From positions 1 to 12,012 of the forward strand of contig CAMLJW010000121.1 in NCBI GenBank assembly GCA_946480485.1: DNA of 12,012 bases. The letters run 5' to 3'. The notes beneath the pieces were generated by a model that saw nothing but the letters and a program-made list of their open reading frames with translations, was not told the origin of the DNA and searched no databases. Both the position numbers and the translations under genes were made by a program. Origin of the DNA: an uncultured Streptomyces sp. GTDB taxonomy: Bacteria; Actinomycetota; Actinomycetes; Streptomycetales; Streptomycetaceae. Below, piece by piece: positions 6,365-12,012 of this stretch (its first letter is position 1; each line of letters opens with the position of its first letter).

Positions 6365-6670
6365 ATGCGTGAACCTCTCGACTCACCAACGCTCCCACCA
6401 TCCGGCCGGTTCGCGGCCGGAGCAGTTTCCAGTGGGCGAAGAGTCCTGGGTGGAGCCTTGCCCGACGACATCGAGGCGGCGACTTCCGCACGTTCACCAG
6501 GGGCCGTTGTACTGCGCCGGCTCGCCGAGCGGGAGATCGCCTACTTCACCGCCTGCCGAGCCAAGGCGCCCGAGACGTACGACTGGATCGACGTGAAACG
6601 GCCGTGGCGCTGGGCTTCGCGCTCCGTGGGAGCACCGAACAGCCCGATGCTCTTTTTCACGCTGCAATGA
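6365..6670 (+). CDS. Doubtful 101-aa ORF, possibly a gene fragment
   Basis: The frame from ATG 6365 begins 11 bases after a strong terminator and has no ribosome binding site, so the N-terminal part is probably not a true gene start. From about residue 45 the codons become GC-rich in the third position and the peptide looks protein-like: VLRRLAEREIAYFTACRAKA and then a Trp-rich stretch, PWRWASR. The piece could be a relic of a larger gene; a faint likeness to the C-terminal region of IS701-type transposases (EIAYF.A ... RW) is too weak to call. It ends just before a 16-bp inverted repeat. I would not assign a function. Confidence 0.25.
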   Translation: MREPLDSPTLPPSGRFAAGAVSSGRRVLGGALPDDIEAATSARSPGAVVLRRLAEREIAYFTACRAKAPETYDWIDVKRPWRWASRSVGAPNSPMLFFTLQ

Positions 6671-6683
6671 GTGTGCCAAGGTT

Positions 6684-6734
6684 CGGAATTCAGGCCGGGA
6701 TGCCTTGAAGGCGGAAGGCCCGGCCTGAATTCCG
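6684..6734. terminator. 16-bp inverted repeat with 19-base loop, likely terminator
   Basis: CGGAATTCAGGCCGGG (6684-6699) is exactly complementary to CCCGGCCTGAATTCCG (6719-6734). The loop holds a second small stem, GCCTT and AAGGC (6702-6712). It follows the doubtful ORF by 13 bases. It may be a terminator, or the residue of a palindromic mobile repeat. Confidence 0.65.
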
Positions 6735-7151
6735 GGTAGGGGTCGAACTCATGGTTGGTCCTGGTCAGGGTGGCGGCGGATTACTTTGAGGTGATCCACA
6801 CATGGACCCGCACCTCGGGACCGTTCCGGATCTGCGTTGTATCTGCGCGGTCACGCAAACCAGCCGGCGCTGGGCGGGCTTTGTCGGGGCGCCCGAATTC
6901 GGTCCGGCCGCAGTGACTGACGCAAGCGGCGCGCGGTCGGAATTTTTGCGGTCCCCTTCGAGTCAACTTCCCCCTCTCACCGGGAGTCAGTGCAAACAGC
7001 TTGGTAACGGCGTGAAGAAACAGTGGAGTTATTCGAATGGCAGACTCTCTCCGCTTCCCACAGGGGCATCATGGGCAACAAGACGGTTCGCGATCTCAGG
7101 GGAATCGACCACTCCACTGACCGTCTTGCGCATGCCCTCCTTCGGGTGCGC
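6735..7151. other. Non-coding or degenerate stretch
   Basis: Reading frames are open on + (for example from 6802), but codon bias is poor, there is no ribosome binding site and no protein pattern is recognisable. The AT-rich patch near 6940-6950 and the ATG at 7038 lead only to short peptides. I see no gene here. Confidence 0.5.
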
Positions 7152-7283
7152 GGGGAAAGGCACCACCGTGTCACAGCAACACCACGGCCGACGCCGTCGC
7201 GTCGGCCGCAGAGCTGTGACTCTGCCGGCCGCGGCACTCGTTCTTTGGGCCCCACCGGCGCGGTGGGGCCCAAAGCGCCTTGA
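7152..7283 (+). pseudogene. Possible truncated start of an exported-protein gene
   Basis: A strong site GGGGAAAGG (7152-7160) stands 7 bases before GTG 7168. The frame reads MSQQHHGRRRRVGRRAVTLP followed by AAALVL, the arrangement of a basic, arginine-rich signal peptide. After about 24 residues the hydrophobic stretch runs into a perfect 15-bp hairpin and no mature domain follows. The simplest reading is a deletion that joined the beginning of a secreted-protein gene to a terminator. It is inference from a short stretch, so confidence is low. Confidence 0.3.
7243..7275. terminator. Perfect 15-bp hairpin with 3-base loop
   Basis: CTTTGGGCCCCACCG (7243-7257) pairs fully with CGGTGGGGCCCAAAG (7261-7275) around a GCG loop. 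It is one of the strongest stems in the window and, as a near-perfect palindrome, could terminate transcription in both directions. Confidence 0.75.
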
Positions 7284-7295
7284 GGCCCGCCCGCC

Positions 7296-7325
7296 GAGAT
7301 CTTCCGAGCCGAGATCTTCCGAGCC
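7296..7325. repeat. 15-bp direct tandem repeat, two copies
   Basis: GAGATCTTCCGAGCC occurs at 7296-7310 and again at 7311-7325 without change, and is preceded by GCC and followed by GAG, extending the duplication slightly. It lies in degenerate sequence before the IS3 relic. Confidence 0.85.
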
Positions 7326-7399
7326 GAGTGCAGGACGCGCGGCGTCGTACGGCGAAGGCTGCGCGGGGCGGGGCGCTTGGGGCGTGTACACCTACACCG

Positions 7400-7700
7400 G
7401 TGGCTCACGGGCGCGGCGGCCCAGAACCCGGCCGCATCACTCACAGCGACCGCGGAAGCGAGTACTCCTCGTTGGACCTCCGCGCCGAACTCCGCGCGCG
7501 TTGGGCTTGCGGCAGAGCGCCGGCCGGACCGGTTCCTGCTGTGACAACGCCGAAGCAGAGAGCTTCTGGGCGGTGCTCAAAGAGGAGATCTGCACTCAAA
7601 TCCGGCCCGATCGCGGGACCGCATGCGCCGAGGTCTTCGCGTTTATCGACCATTTCGAGGTCAACGCCGGCAGGTTCGGGGGCTCCGAGGAGAGCGGCAG
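7400..7700 (+). pseudogene. Decayed IS3-family transposase (OrfB, rve domain) remnant
   Basis: The C-terminal half of an IS3-type DDE transposase is readable across a frameshift. Frame 2 gives VAHGRGGPEPGRITHSDRGSEYSSLDLRAELR (7400 to about 7490), including the second catalytic Asp of THSDRGSEY (codon at 7448). From about 7495 frame 1 gives LGLRQSAGRTGSCCDN, AEAESFWAVLKEEI and EVFAFIDHFEV, with the catalytic Glu of the AESFWA..K.E block. Intact relatives have these in a single frame. A piece resembling the preceding block (WGVYTYT) lies just upstream, but the catalytic first Asp region between is missing, so an internal deletion is likely. OrfA and terminal repeats are not found. The conserved ending (YNRRR...GYLTP) is also lost. 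Non-functional relic. Confidence 0.8.
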
Positions 7701-7757
7701 GTCGGGCTACGATCAATCATCGAGAACCGCAGGCGAGCCTCACCTGCACTGAGGTAC

Positions 7758-7772
7758 CTGACGTAGCGTCAG
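7758..7772. promoter_or_regulatory. Possible operator CTGACG-TAG-CGTCAG before plsC
   Basis: A perfect 6-bp inverted repeat with a 3-base centre lies about 145 bases upstream of the acyltransferase start. Short TGACG/CGTCA palindromes are typical of TetR-type operators near lipid genes in actinomycetes. Function here is inference. Confidence 0.35.
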
Positions 7773-7915
7773 CCAAGTCCGCGAGGAGTCGGCATGAGTT
7801 CGATCGGGCCTGACCACGGGCGGCTGCGCACGCAAAGCGATTGAGTCCGTAGACGTGGGCTGTGACGTGGCCGAACACGCCTACAGAGCCGCTCCGGCAG
7901 AGTGAGAGGGACACG

Positions 7916-8641
7916 GTGTTCTACTACGTACTCAAGTACGTGATCCTGGGACCGCTGTTGAGGCTGGTCTTCCGCCCACGGATCGAGGGTCTCGAGCACG
8001 TACCTTCGTCGGGCGCGGCCATTGTCGCCGGCAATCATCTGTCGTTCTCGGACCACTTCCTGATGCCCGCGATCCTCAAACGGCGGATCACCTTCCTGGC
8101 CAAGGCCGAGTACTTCACGGGTCCCGGAATCAAGGGCCGTCTGACAGCCGCCTTCTTCCGCAGCGCCGGGCAGATCCCGGTCGACCGCTCCGGCAAGGAG
8201 GCAGGTCAGGCGGCCGTCCGCGAGGGCCTCGGCGTGCTGCGCAAGAACGAGCTCCTCGGTATCTATCCCGAGGGCACACGCTCGCACGACGGCCGCCTCT
8301 ACAAGGGCAAGGTGGGCGTCGCGGTCATGGCCCTCAAGGCCCAGGTACCCGTCATCCCCTGCGCGATGATCGGCACGTTCGAGGCCCAGCCGCCGGGCAA
8401 GGTCATCCCGAACATCCATCCCGTGGTGATCCGCTTCGGCAAGCCCCTCGACTTCTCCCGCTACCTCGGCATGGAGAACGAGAAGGTCGTCCTGCGAGCC
8501 ATCACCGACGAGATCATGTACGCGATCCTCTCCCTCTCCGAGCAGGAGTACGTCGACCAGTACGCGGCCGTCGTCAAGGCGGAGGAAGCCGCCGGGAAGG
8601 CGGAGAAGGGGCGCAGGTTCCCGCGTATGCCGCTGAGTTGA
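7916..8641 (+). CDS. plsC: 1-acyl-sn-glycerol-3-phosphate acyltransferase (PlsC family)
   Basis: This membrane-associated enzyme transfers an acyl chain to lysophosphatidate or a related acceptor in glycerolipid synthesis. It is 241 residues long when started at GTG 7916, where GAGAGGG (7904-7910) is 5 bases upstream; the frame is open back to 7862 but the extra residues lack family features. The N-terminal hydrophobic segment VLKYVILGPLLRLVF (5-19) can anchor it. The catalytic HX4D motif is NHLSFSDHF (His41, Asp46), the acceptor-binding block is IPVDRSG (87-93), motif III is YPEGTRS (117-123), and a later V-P-V-IP motif is at 144-148. The C-terminal 30 residues are charged (AEEAAGKAEKGRR). 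It stands alone after the IS3 relic and is followed at 8651 by a stem-loop. Which acceptor it uses cannot be told. Confidence 0.9.
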   Translation: MFYYVLKYVILGPLLRLVFRPRIEGLEHVPSSGAAIVAGNHLSFSDHFLMPAILKRRITFLAKAEYFTGPGIKGRLTAAFFRSAGQIPVDRSGKEAGQAAVREGLGVLRKNELLGIYPEGTRSHDGRLYKGKVGVAVMALKAQVPVIPCAMIGTFEAQPPGKVIPNIHPVVIRFGKPLDFSRYLGMENEKVVLRAITDEIMYAILSLSEQEYVDQYAAVVKAEEAAGKAEKGRRFPRMPLS

Positions 8642-8650
8642 TCTCAGCGC

Positions 8651-8665
8651 ACCCGCACAGCGGGT
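8651..8665 (+). terminator. Probable plsC terminator
   Basis: ACCCGC (8651-8656) and GCGGGT (8660-8665) form a 6-bp stem with an ACA loop, 9 bases after the plsC stop. Short but well placed. Confidence 0.45.
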
Positions 8666-9027
8666 CTGGAGCGCGAACTCATCGCCGCCGCAGACGGGCC
8701 GAGCCGCAGGCATCCGACGAGGCTTTTGGACAAGGTTTGAAACGAACCAAATGGTGTACCGCCAATCACCGTAGTCAAAGGCCCTTTCAACGGCCCGTGC
8801 GAGTCACGCAGCGCGCGTACCCATCGGGCGGAATTTTGCATTCCGCTGCTGGTACGGGGGTCCCCGCCCGTCTCGGCGCCCGGTCGAAAACGGGACTGTC
8901 CGCCCGAACGAGTGAGTGGTGAGTAACGCCACAAATCGCCGATTCTATTCGGCTTTTCCGACATCCGTGCGTCAAGATCCCTTCCGACGACAAGCCCCCG
9001 CCACAGCGGCGGGGCGGTCCGGGCGGA
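8666..9027. other. Intergenic region and leader before the riboswitch
   Basis: No gene is supported. A 7-bp hairpin GCGGAAT/ATTCCGC is at 8828-8846, and CCCCGCC/GGCGGGG with an ACAGC loop is at 8996-9014, just before the riboswitch. The promoter of the NlpC/P60 gene must lie here, but no clear -35/-10 pair is visible. Confidence 0.5.
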
Positions 9028-9205
9028 CGCCGAGTCCTGCCGCCGCTCGGATGACGGGTCGACAGAAGTGGATCGGCAGGAGTGGAGGACCCGAGCAGAA
9101 CGGGCCGCCGGAGCAATCCGAGTGGCCCTCGGGGTGAAGCCGCACACCGCGGCCGGGCAACTTCGCCAGCCCGAATCCGACAGGTCATCCTTCACAGGCG
9201 GCTGA
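9028..9205 (+). ncRNA. ydaO/yuaA class riboswitch (c-di-AMP sensor)
   Basis: The leader of the NlpC/P60 gene carries the conserved blocks of the ydaO/yuaA riboswitch, a class known to bind cyclic di-AMP and turn expression off. Blocks seen in order: CGCCGAGTCCTGCCG (9028-9042), GGGTCGACAG (9056-9065), ATCGGCAGGAGTGGAGGACC (9072-9091), GGGGTGAAGCC (9131-9141), GGCCGGGCAACTTCGCC (9151-9167) and AGCCCGAATCCGACAGG (9168-9184). Helix TCCTGCCG (9035-9042) pairs with CGGCAGGA (9074-9081), GGGTC (9056-9060) with GACCC (9088-9092), and GGGC (9155-9158) with GCCC (9169-9172). It ends 14 bases before the ATG, a position suited to control of termination or of ribosome access. Outer boundaries are approximate. 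Confidence 0.88.
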
Positions 9206-9218
9206 CGAAGGGTTGCGC

Positions 9219-9692
9219 ATGACCGCGCTCAATCGAGTCCCGTCACTACTGACCAGGGCCGGTACGGTATCGGCTCTTACCCTCGCCGTCGTCGGCGGCA
9301 GCATGGTGGCCCCCGGCTTCACCTCCGACGCCGAAGCAGCCGGCCCCGCGGCGAAAGCGCTGCACGTGGTGGCCTCCAAGAAGGGTTCCCCGTACAAGTG
9401 GGGAGCCACGGGGCCCAGGAACTTCGACTGCTCCGGCCTCACGCTCTACGCGTTCAAGAAGGCCGGCAAGTCACTGCCCCGTACGGCCGCGGCGCAGTAC
9501 AGCAAGACGCGCCATATCTCCGCTTCGAACCGCAAGCGGGGAGACCTCGTGTTCTTCCATTCGGGCCGGTACGTGTACCACGTCGGCATCTACGCCGGGA
9601 AGGGACGGATCTGGCACTCCCCGAAGACCGGGGACGTGGTGAAGCTGCAGAAAATCTGGACGAAGAGCGTCTGGTACGGCCGGGTCAGGTGA
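9219..9692 (+). CDS. Secreted NlpC/P60 (C40) peptidoglycan endopeptidase
   Basis: This is a 157-residue exported cysteine peptidase that cleaves peptide stems of peptidoglycan. The ATG at 9219 follows GAAGGG (9207-9212) by 6 bases. Residues 1-40 are a signal peptide (core VSALTLAVVGGSMVA, cleavage likely after DAEA). The NlpC/P60 domain fills the rest: GSPYKWGATGPRNFDCSG with the nucleophile Cys71, KRGDLVFFHSG (106-116), and YHVGIYAG with His121. The third polar residue is probably His133 in WHSPKTG. There is no extra binding domain, so it is the minimal form. The riboswitch directly upstream ties its production to c-di-AMP, consistent with control of wall hydrolases during growth or germination in actinomycetes. 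A 12-bp stem-loop follows the stop. Family assignment is secure. Confidence 0.95.
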   Translation: MTALNRVPSLLTRAGTVSALTLAVVGGSMVAPGFTSDAEAAGPAAKALHVVASKKGSPYKWGATGPRNFDCSGLTLYAFKKAGKSLPRTAAAQYSKTRHISASNRKRGDLVFFHSGRYVYHVGIYAGKGRIWHSPKTGDVVKLQKIWTKSVWYGRVR

Positions 9693-9701
9693 TTCGCCCG
9701 T

Positions 9702-9730
9702 GGGGTGGCGGCGGTCAACGCCGCCGCCCC
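9702..9730 (+). terminator. Terminator after the NlpC/P60 gene
   Basis: GGGGTGGCGGCG (9702-9713) pairs with CGCCGCCGCCCC (9719-9730) around GTCAA: 12 pairs, one of them G-T, starting 9 bases after the stop codon. Confidence 0.75.
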
Positions 9731-9770
9731 AGGGGCGTGATGCGGCGGCTGACCGGTTACTCATGGACCT

Positions 9771-10310
9771 ATGGACGACCATCATCGCGCCGATTCTCAT
9801 CCGCCCGACCCTCATGCCGCCGACAGACGGCGCACCGCCGAACGGCACGAGACGCGCCTCGAACGCGCCGACCGCAACTTCATCGAACTGCTCCAGGAGC
9901 TGAGGGTCACCCAGACCGGCGTACAGATCCTCTTCGCGTTCCTGCTGACTCTCGCGTTCACGCCGCGCTTCCCGTCACTCGACACGGTGCAACGAGCGAC
10001 CTACGTCACCACGCTGCTGCTCGCCGTGCTGGCCGCCATGCTCTTCACGGCCCCGGCCGCCATGCACCGCCGGCTGTTCCGGATGGGCGCCAAGCCCCAG
10101 CTCGTGACCGTCTCGTCGTATCTCGCCCAAGTCGGTCTGGGAGTTCTCGCGTTCGCGCTCACCGGATCGGTCCTGCTGGTCGTGGATGTGGCGGTGGGCC
10201 GGGTCGGCGGAATTCTGGCCGGTGCGAGCACACTGGTGGTGTGCCTCGGTCTGTGGGTTCTCGTGCCCCAGGTGATACGACGCGGCGCGGGCCAAAATCC
10301 AAGTGACTGA
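9771..10310 (+). CDS. Four-helix membrane protein, DUF6328 type
   Basis: A 179-residue membrane protein resembling the actinobacterial DUF6328 family, whose function is unknown. After a His/Arg-rich N-terminus (about 40 residues) comes the conserved block RNFIELLQELRVTQTGVQIL (about 35-54). Four hydrophobic helices follow, at about 50-66 (ILFAFLLTLAF), 80-100 (TTLLLAVLAAMLFTA), 118-140 (LAQVGLGVLAFALTGSVLLVV) and 147-170 (GGILAGASTLVVCLGLWVLVP). The segment between helices 2 and 3, AAMHRRLFRMGAK, is basic. ATG 9771 gives the longest plausible protein, but no good ribosome binding site precedes it, so the start is uncertain. It follows a strong terminator and is probably transcribed separately. 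No role should be inferred beyond a membrane location. Confidence 0.8.
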   Translation: MDDHHRADSHPPDPHAADRRRTAERHETRLERADRNFIELLQELRVTQTGVQILFAFLLTLAFTPRFPSLDTVQRATYVTTLLLAVLAAMLFTAPAAMHRRLFRMGAKPQLVTVSSYLAQVGLGVLAFALTGSVLLVVDVAVGRVGGILAGASTLVVCLGLWVLVPQVIRRGAGQNPSD

Positions 10311-10335
10311 GTCCTGGCGCGGACAGGCCGCCGGC

Positions 10336-10503
10336 TCAGGCCGGCAGCGGCTCGAGGACGAGGCCCAAGCCAGCACCGTGAGCGCTGTGCCGGTGACGGC
10401 CTCGGTGGCCCGGGCGATACGCGGCCTGCGCGCGGCGCCCGCGAACAATGCCTTCCGGGCCCTGCTGCGCGGCGCCTTCGGCCGGGCCGCACAGCAGAAC
10501 TGA
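10336..10503 (-). pseudogene. Possible C-terminal relic of a LysE-family exporter
   Basis: Reading the - strand gives RARKALFAGAARRPRIARATEAVTGTALT, then, after a one-base shift near 10378, AGLGLVLEPLPA and a stop (complement of 10336-10338). LysE/RhtB amino-acid exporters commonly end with a basic stretch, a TGT.L..LG..LALE-like helix and a short tail, so this looks like the frameshifted end of such a gene; nothing upstream of it is recognisable before the neighbouring ATPase gene. On the + strand a 66-codon frame (GTG 10303 to 10503) covers the same bases and overlaps the previous gene by 8; it lacks a ribosome binding site and recognisable features. The relic reading is preferred but rests on about 40 residues. 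Confidence 0.4.
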
Positions 10504-10561
10504 CCGTGCCGGCAAGGACGTCGGGGCTTGTCCTGCGGACCATCTGCCCCAAAAAACCGGC

Positions 10562-10999
10562 CTACGTCGCGGGTCGGACCGGTGCCGACCACGGCAGCGT
10601 GATCGACACCGTTTTCCCGCCCTCGCGAGTGGGCCGGATCGTCAGCTTGCCGCCGCACTCCGCGGTCAGCCAGCGGATGATCACCATGCCGCGGCCGTTG
10701 TCCTGCTGGACGGCCGCAGGCAAACGTTTCGGAAGACCGGGATGGCTGTCGGTCACGCCGATACACAGCCGTTCGTCACGGTCGAGCGCGAGGTCCACCG
10801 TGAAGGTGGGCGACTGCCCGAAGGTGTGCTGCACGGCGTTGGTGGCGAGTTCGGAGACGATGAGCCGGACGGTGTCGGCGACTTCCGTCTCGAGCGGAAG
10901 GCCCCATTCGGCAAGGACGTTGACGACGTAGGTACGGGCGGCGGAGACCGAGGCGGGATCGCTCGGCAGAGTGACGGATGCTTCCAGGTGATCTGCCAT
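10562..10999 (-). CDS. ATP-binding protein, RsbW/anti-sigma-like (HATPase_c_2)
   Basis: A 145-residue stand-alone GHKL ATPase domain, of the kind abundant in Streptomyces and related to RsbW/SpoIIAB anti-sigma kinases. The N-box is SELATNAVQHT (49-59, Glu50 and Asn54), the G1-type box is VTDSHPGLP (82-90, Asp84), and the G2-type box is NGRGMVII (101-108). The N-terminal part, VTLPSDPASVSAARTYV (9-25), is the usual lead-in. Length fits the family. The start is ATG at 10999-10997, with AAAGGGA about 10 bases upstream, which is rather far. No anti-anti-sigma or sigma gene is adjacent, so its partner is unknown; many such orphans act in signalling networks of unknown output. The bioF gene lies upstream in the same direction, 241 bases away. 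Confidence 0.9.
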   Translation of the reverse strand: MADHLEASVTLPSDPASVSAARTYVVNVLAEWGLPLETEVADTVRLIVSELATNAVQHTFGQSPTFTVDLALDRDERLCIGVTDSHPGLPKRLPAAVQQDNGRGMVIIRWLTAECGGKLTIRPTREGGKTVSITLPWSAPVRPAT

Positions 11000-11203
11000 G
11001 GCGTCGTCGTCCCTTTCCCACGGGACCGGAGTCCGACACAGAGCGGATGATTCGATGACGGTCCCGGACTGGTGCTGCGCGCCAGACTGCCACTACCGCG
11101 CCGGTCACGGTGCCGATCCACCGAGATGCGCATATATCCATCGCTCGAAGCAGTGAACTCTGCGATGATGGACCGTATTTGGGCGGCAGGCCGTGTCGTC
11201 AAC

Positions 11204-11278
11204 TGATCAGGCGCGCTCGCTGATCAGCGCCGTTCGCTGATCAGTCGCGTTCACTCATCAGCCGTGCTCCGCTGATCA
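11204..11278. repeat. 17-bp tandem repeat at the end of bioF
   Basis: Units begin with TGATCA at 11204, 11221, 11238, with TCATCA at 11255, and with TGATCA at 11273; spacing is 17, 17, 17 and 18. The consensus is close to TGATCAGNCGCGTTCGC. The bioF stop codon (complement of 11241-11243) lies inside the third TGATCA, so the array spans the last 12 codons and about 40 bases beyond. Confidence 0.85.
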
Positions 11279-12012
11279 CACGTACGGCACGGTCGACCTG
11301 TCCGTCGGTGAGGTCCGCGCGGGCGGTGAGCCGCAGCCGTGAGATGCCGTCGGGCACCGACGGGGGACGGAAGCAGCCCACGGCCAGTCCCGCCTCCCGG
11401 CAGTCCGCCGCCCAGCGCACGGCCTGCTCCGGGGAGGACGCGCGCACGGCGACGACGGCGGCGTCCGGCCGTACCGCTTCGAGGCCCTCGGCCGTAAGGC
11501 GGGCGTGCAGTTCCGTCGCCACGGCACGCGCGCGTGCCGCCCGTTCCGGTTCCCGCCGCAGCAGGCGCAGGGCGGCGAGGGCGGCGCCCGCCGCAGCGGG
11601 GGCCAGACCGGTGTCGAAGATGAAGGTACGGGCAGCGTTGACCAGGTGGTCGATCACGGGTGCCGGACCGAGGACGGCACCGCCCTGGCTGCCGAACGAC
11701 TTCGACAGCGTGACGGTGGTGACGACATCGGCCGCGCCCGCGAGCCCGGCCGCGTACGGTGCACCCCTGCCACCCGCACCGAGCACACCGAGACCGTGCG
11801 CGTCGTCGACGACCAGACCGGCGCCGAACTCCCGGCAGGCGCCCGCAAGTCCGGCGAGTGGCGCCGCGTCGCCGTCCACCGAGAACACCGTGTCGGACAC
11901 GACGACGGCGGGACCGGAGTGCGTGCCGAACGCCTTGCGCACGGCGTCGGGGTCGGCGTGCGCAACGACCTGCGTGGCGCCTCGCGCGAGACGGCAGCCG
12001 TCGATCAGCGAG
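11241..12012 (-). CDS. bioF: 8-amino-7-oxononanoate synthase (5' end outside window)
   Basis: BioF is a PLP enzyme that condenses pimeloyl-thioester with alanine to make 8-amino-7-oxononanoate, the first dedicated ring-forming precursor of biotin. About 256 C-terminal residues are visible; the frame continues past the window end, opening with SLIDGCRLARG, the end of the family's NHASLIDG block. Further motifs are VSDTVFSVDGDAAPL (substrate/PLP region), VVDDAHGLGVLGAGGRG with the PLP-ring Asp-Ala-His, and TLSKSFGSQGG with the Schiff-base lysine. The C-terminal domain ends ISRLRLTARADLT, then VDRAVRVISGARLMSERD and TGA. The last residues fall in a 17-bp tandem repeat and may differ from relatives. 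Other bio genes would be expected upstream, beyond the window. Confidence 0.93.
   Translation of the reverse strand, partial: SLIDGCRLARGATQVVAHADPDAVRKAFGTHSGPAVVVSDTVFSVDGDAAPLAGLAGACREFGAGLVVDDAHGLGVLGAGGRGAPYAAGLAGAADVVTTVTLSKSFGSQGGAVLGPAPVIDHLVNAARTFIFDTGLAPAAAGAALAALRLLRREPERAARARAVATELHARLTAEGLEAVRPDAAVVAVRASSPEQAVRWAADCREAGLAVGCFRPPSVPDGISRLRLTARADLTDGQVDRAVRVISGARLMSERD

Noticed and set aside
6802..7752. A single intact 316-residue protein
   Set aside because: Only its C-terminal third resembles an IS3 transposase, and the matching upstream part is in another frame; the N-terminal two thirds have poor codon bias and cross a 15-bp hairpin.
8644..9195. 183-codon - strand frame over the riboswitch
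   Set aside because: The sequence constraint here is explained by the conserved + strand RNA; the peptide has no recognisable pattern.
9398..10306. 302-codon + frame across the NlpC/P60 and DUF6328-type genes
   Set aside because: It passes through a terminator and is out of frame with both well-supported genes.
11131..11157. TATATG and TTCACT on the - strand as a promoter for the ATPase gene
   Set aside because: The spacing is only 15 bases and the -35 match is poor, so it is not listed as a feature.
11204..11278. CRISPR array
   Set aside because: Units are 17 bp and directly adjacent, without unique spacers; it is a plain tandem repeat.

Overview
The window looks like chromosomal DNA of a high-GC actinomycete, almost certainly a Streptomyces. 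Codons are strongly GC-biased in the third position, GTG starts and GGAGG-type ribosome binding sites are used, terminators are stem-loops without U-tracts, and several families are typical of that genus (PF04672 methyltransferases, an actinobacterial c-di-AMP riboswitch before an NlpC/P60 hydrolase, a HATPase_c_2 anti-sigma-like ATPase).

Left part (1-4253), core metabolism on the + strand: the 3' end of a CtaG-type cytochrome oxidase assembly gene; a 52-residue membrane protein; an Lrp/AsnC regulator with a probably leaderless start; and a translationally coupled pair, a guanidino-group hydrolase (usually annotated dimethylargininase) and ornithine aminotransferase. The hydrolase carries motifs closer to the arginine dihydrolases of cyanobacteria (ArgZ/AgrE) than to classical DDAH, so the regulator and the two enzymes may be a compact arginine -> ornithine -> glutamate semialdehyde module.

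Middle part (about 4254-7900), an accessory and decaying segment: a 23-bp perfect palindrome directly before a PF04672 SAM-dependent methyltransferase; a frameshifted remnant of an ISAs1-family transposase; a small secreted two-cysteine protein with its own promoter region and terminator; a doubtful 101-codon ORF; strong inverted repeats; what looks like a truncated signal-peptide gene start; and a frameshifted remnant of an IS3-family OrfB transposase.

Right part (7900-12012): a PlsC-type acyltransferase; a ydaO/yuaA (c-di-AMP) riboswitch controlling a secreted NlpC/P60 cell-wall hydrolase; a four-helix membrane protein of the DUF6328 type; a probable LysE-family C-terminal relic on the - strand; a Streptomyces-type ATP-binding regulator (- strand); and the 3' two thirds of bioF (- strand), whose end lies in a 17-bp tandem repeat.

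I see no tRNA, rRNA, CRISPR array or intact mobile element. The most interesting points are the possible re-assignment of the DDAH-like enzyme, the palindrome before the methyltransferase, the secreted microprotein between two IS relics, and the 17-bp repeat at the end of bioF.
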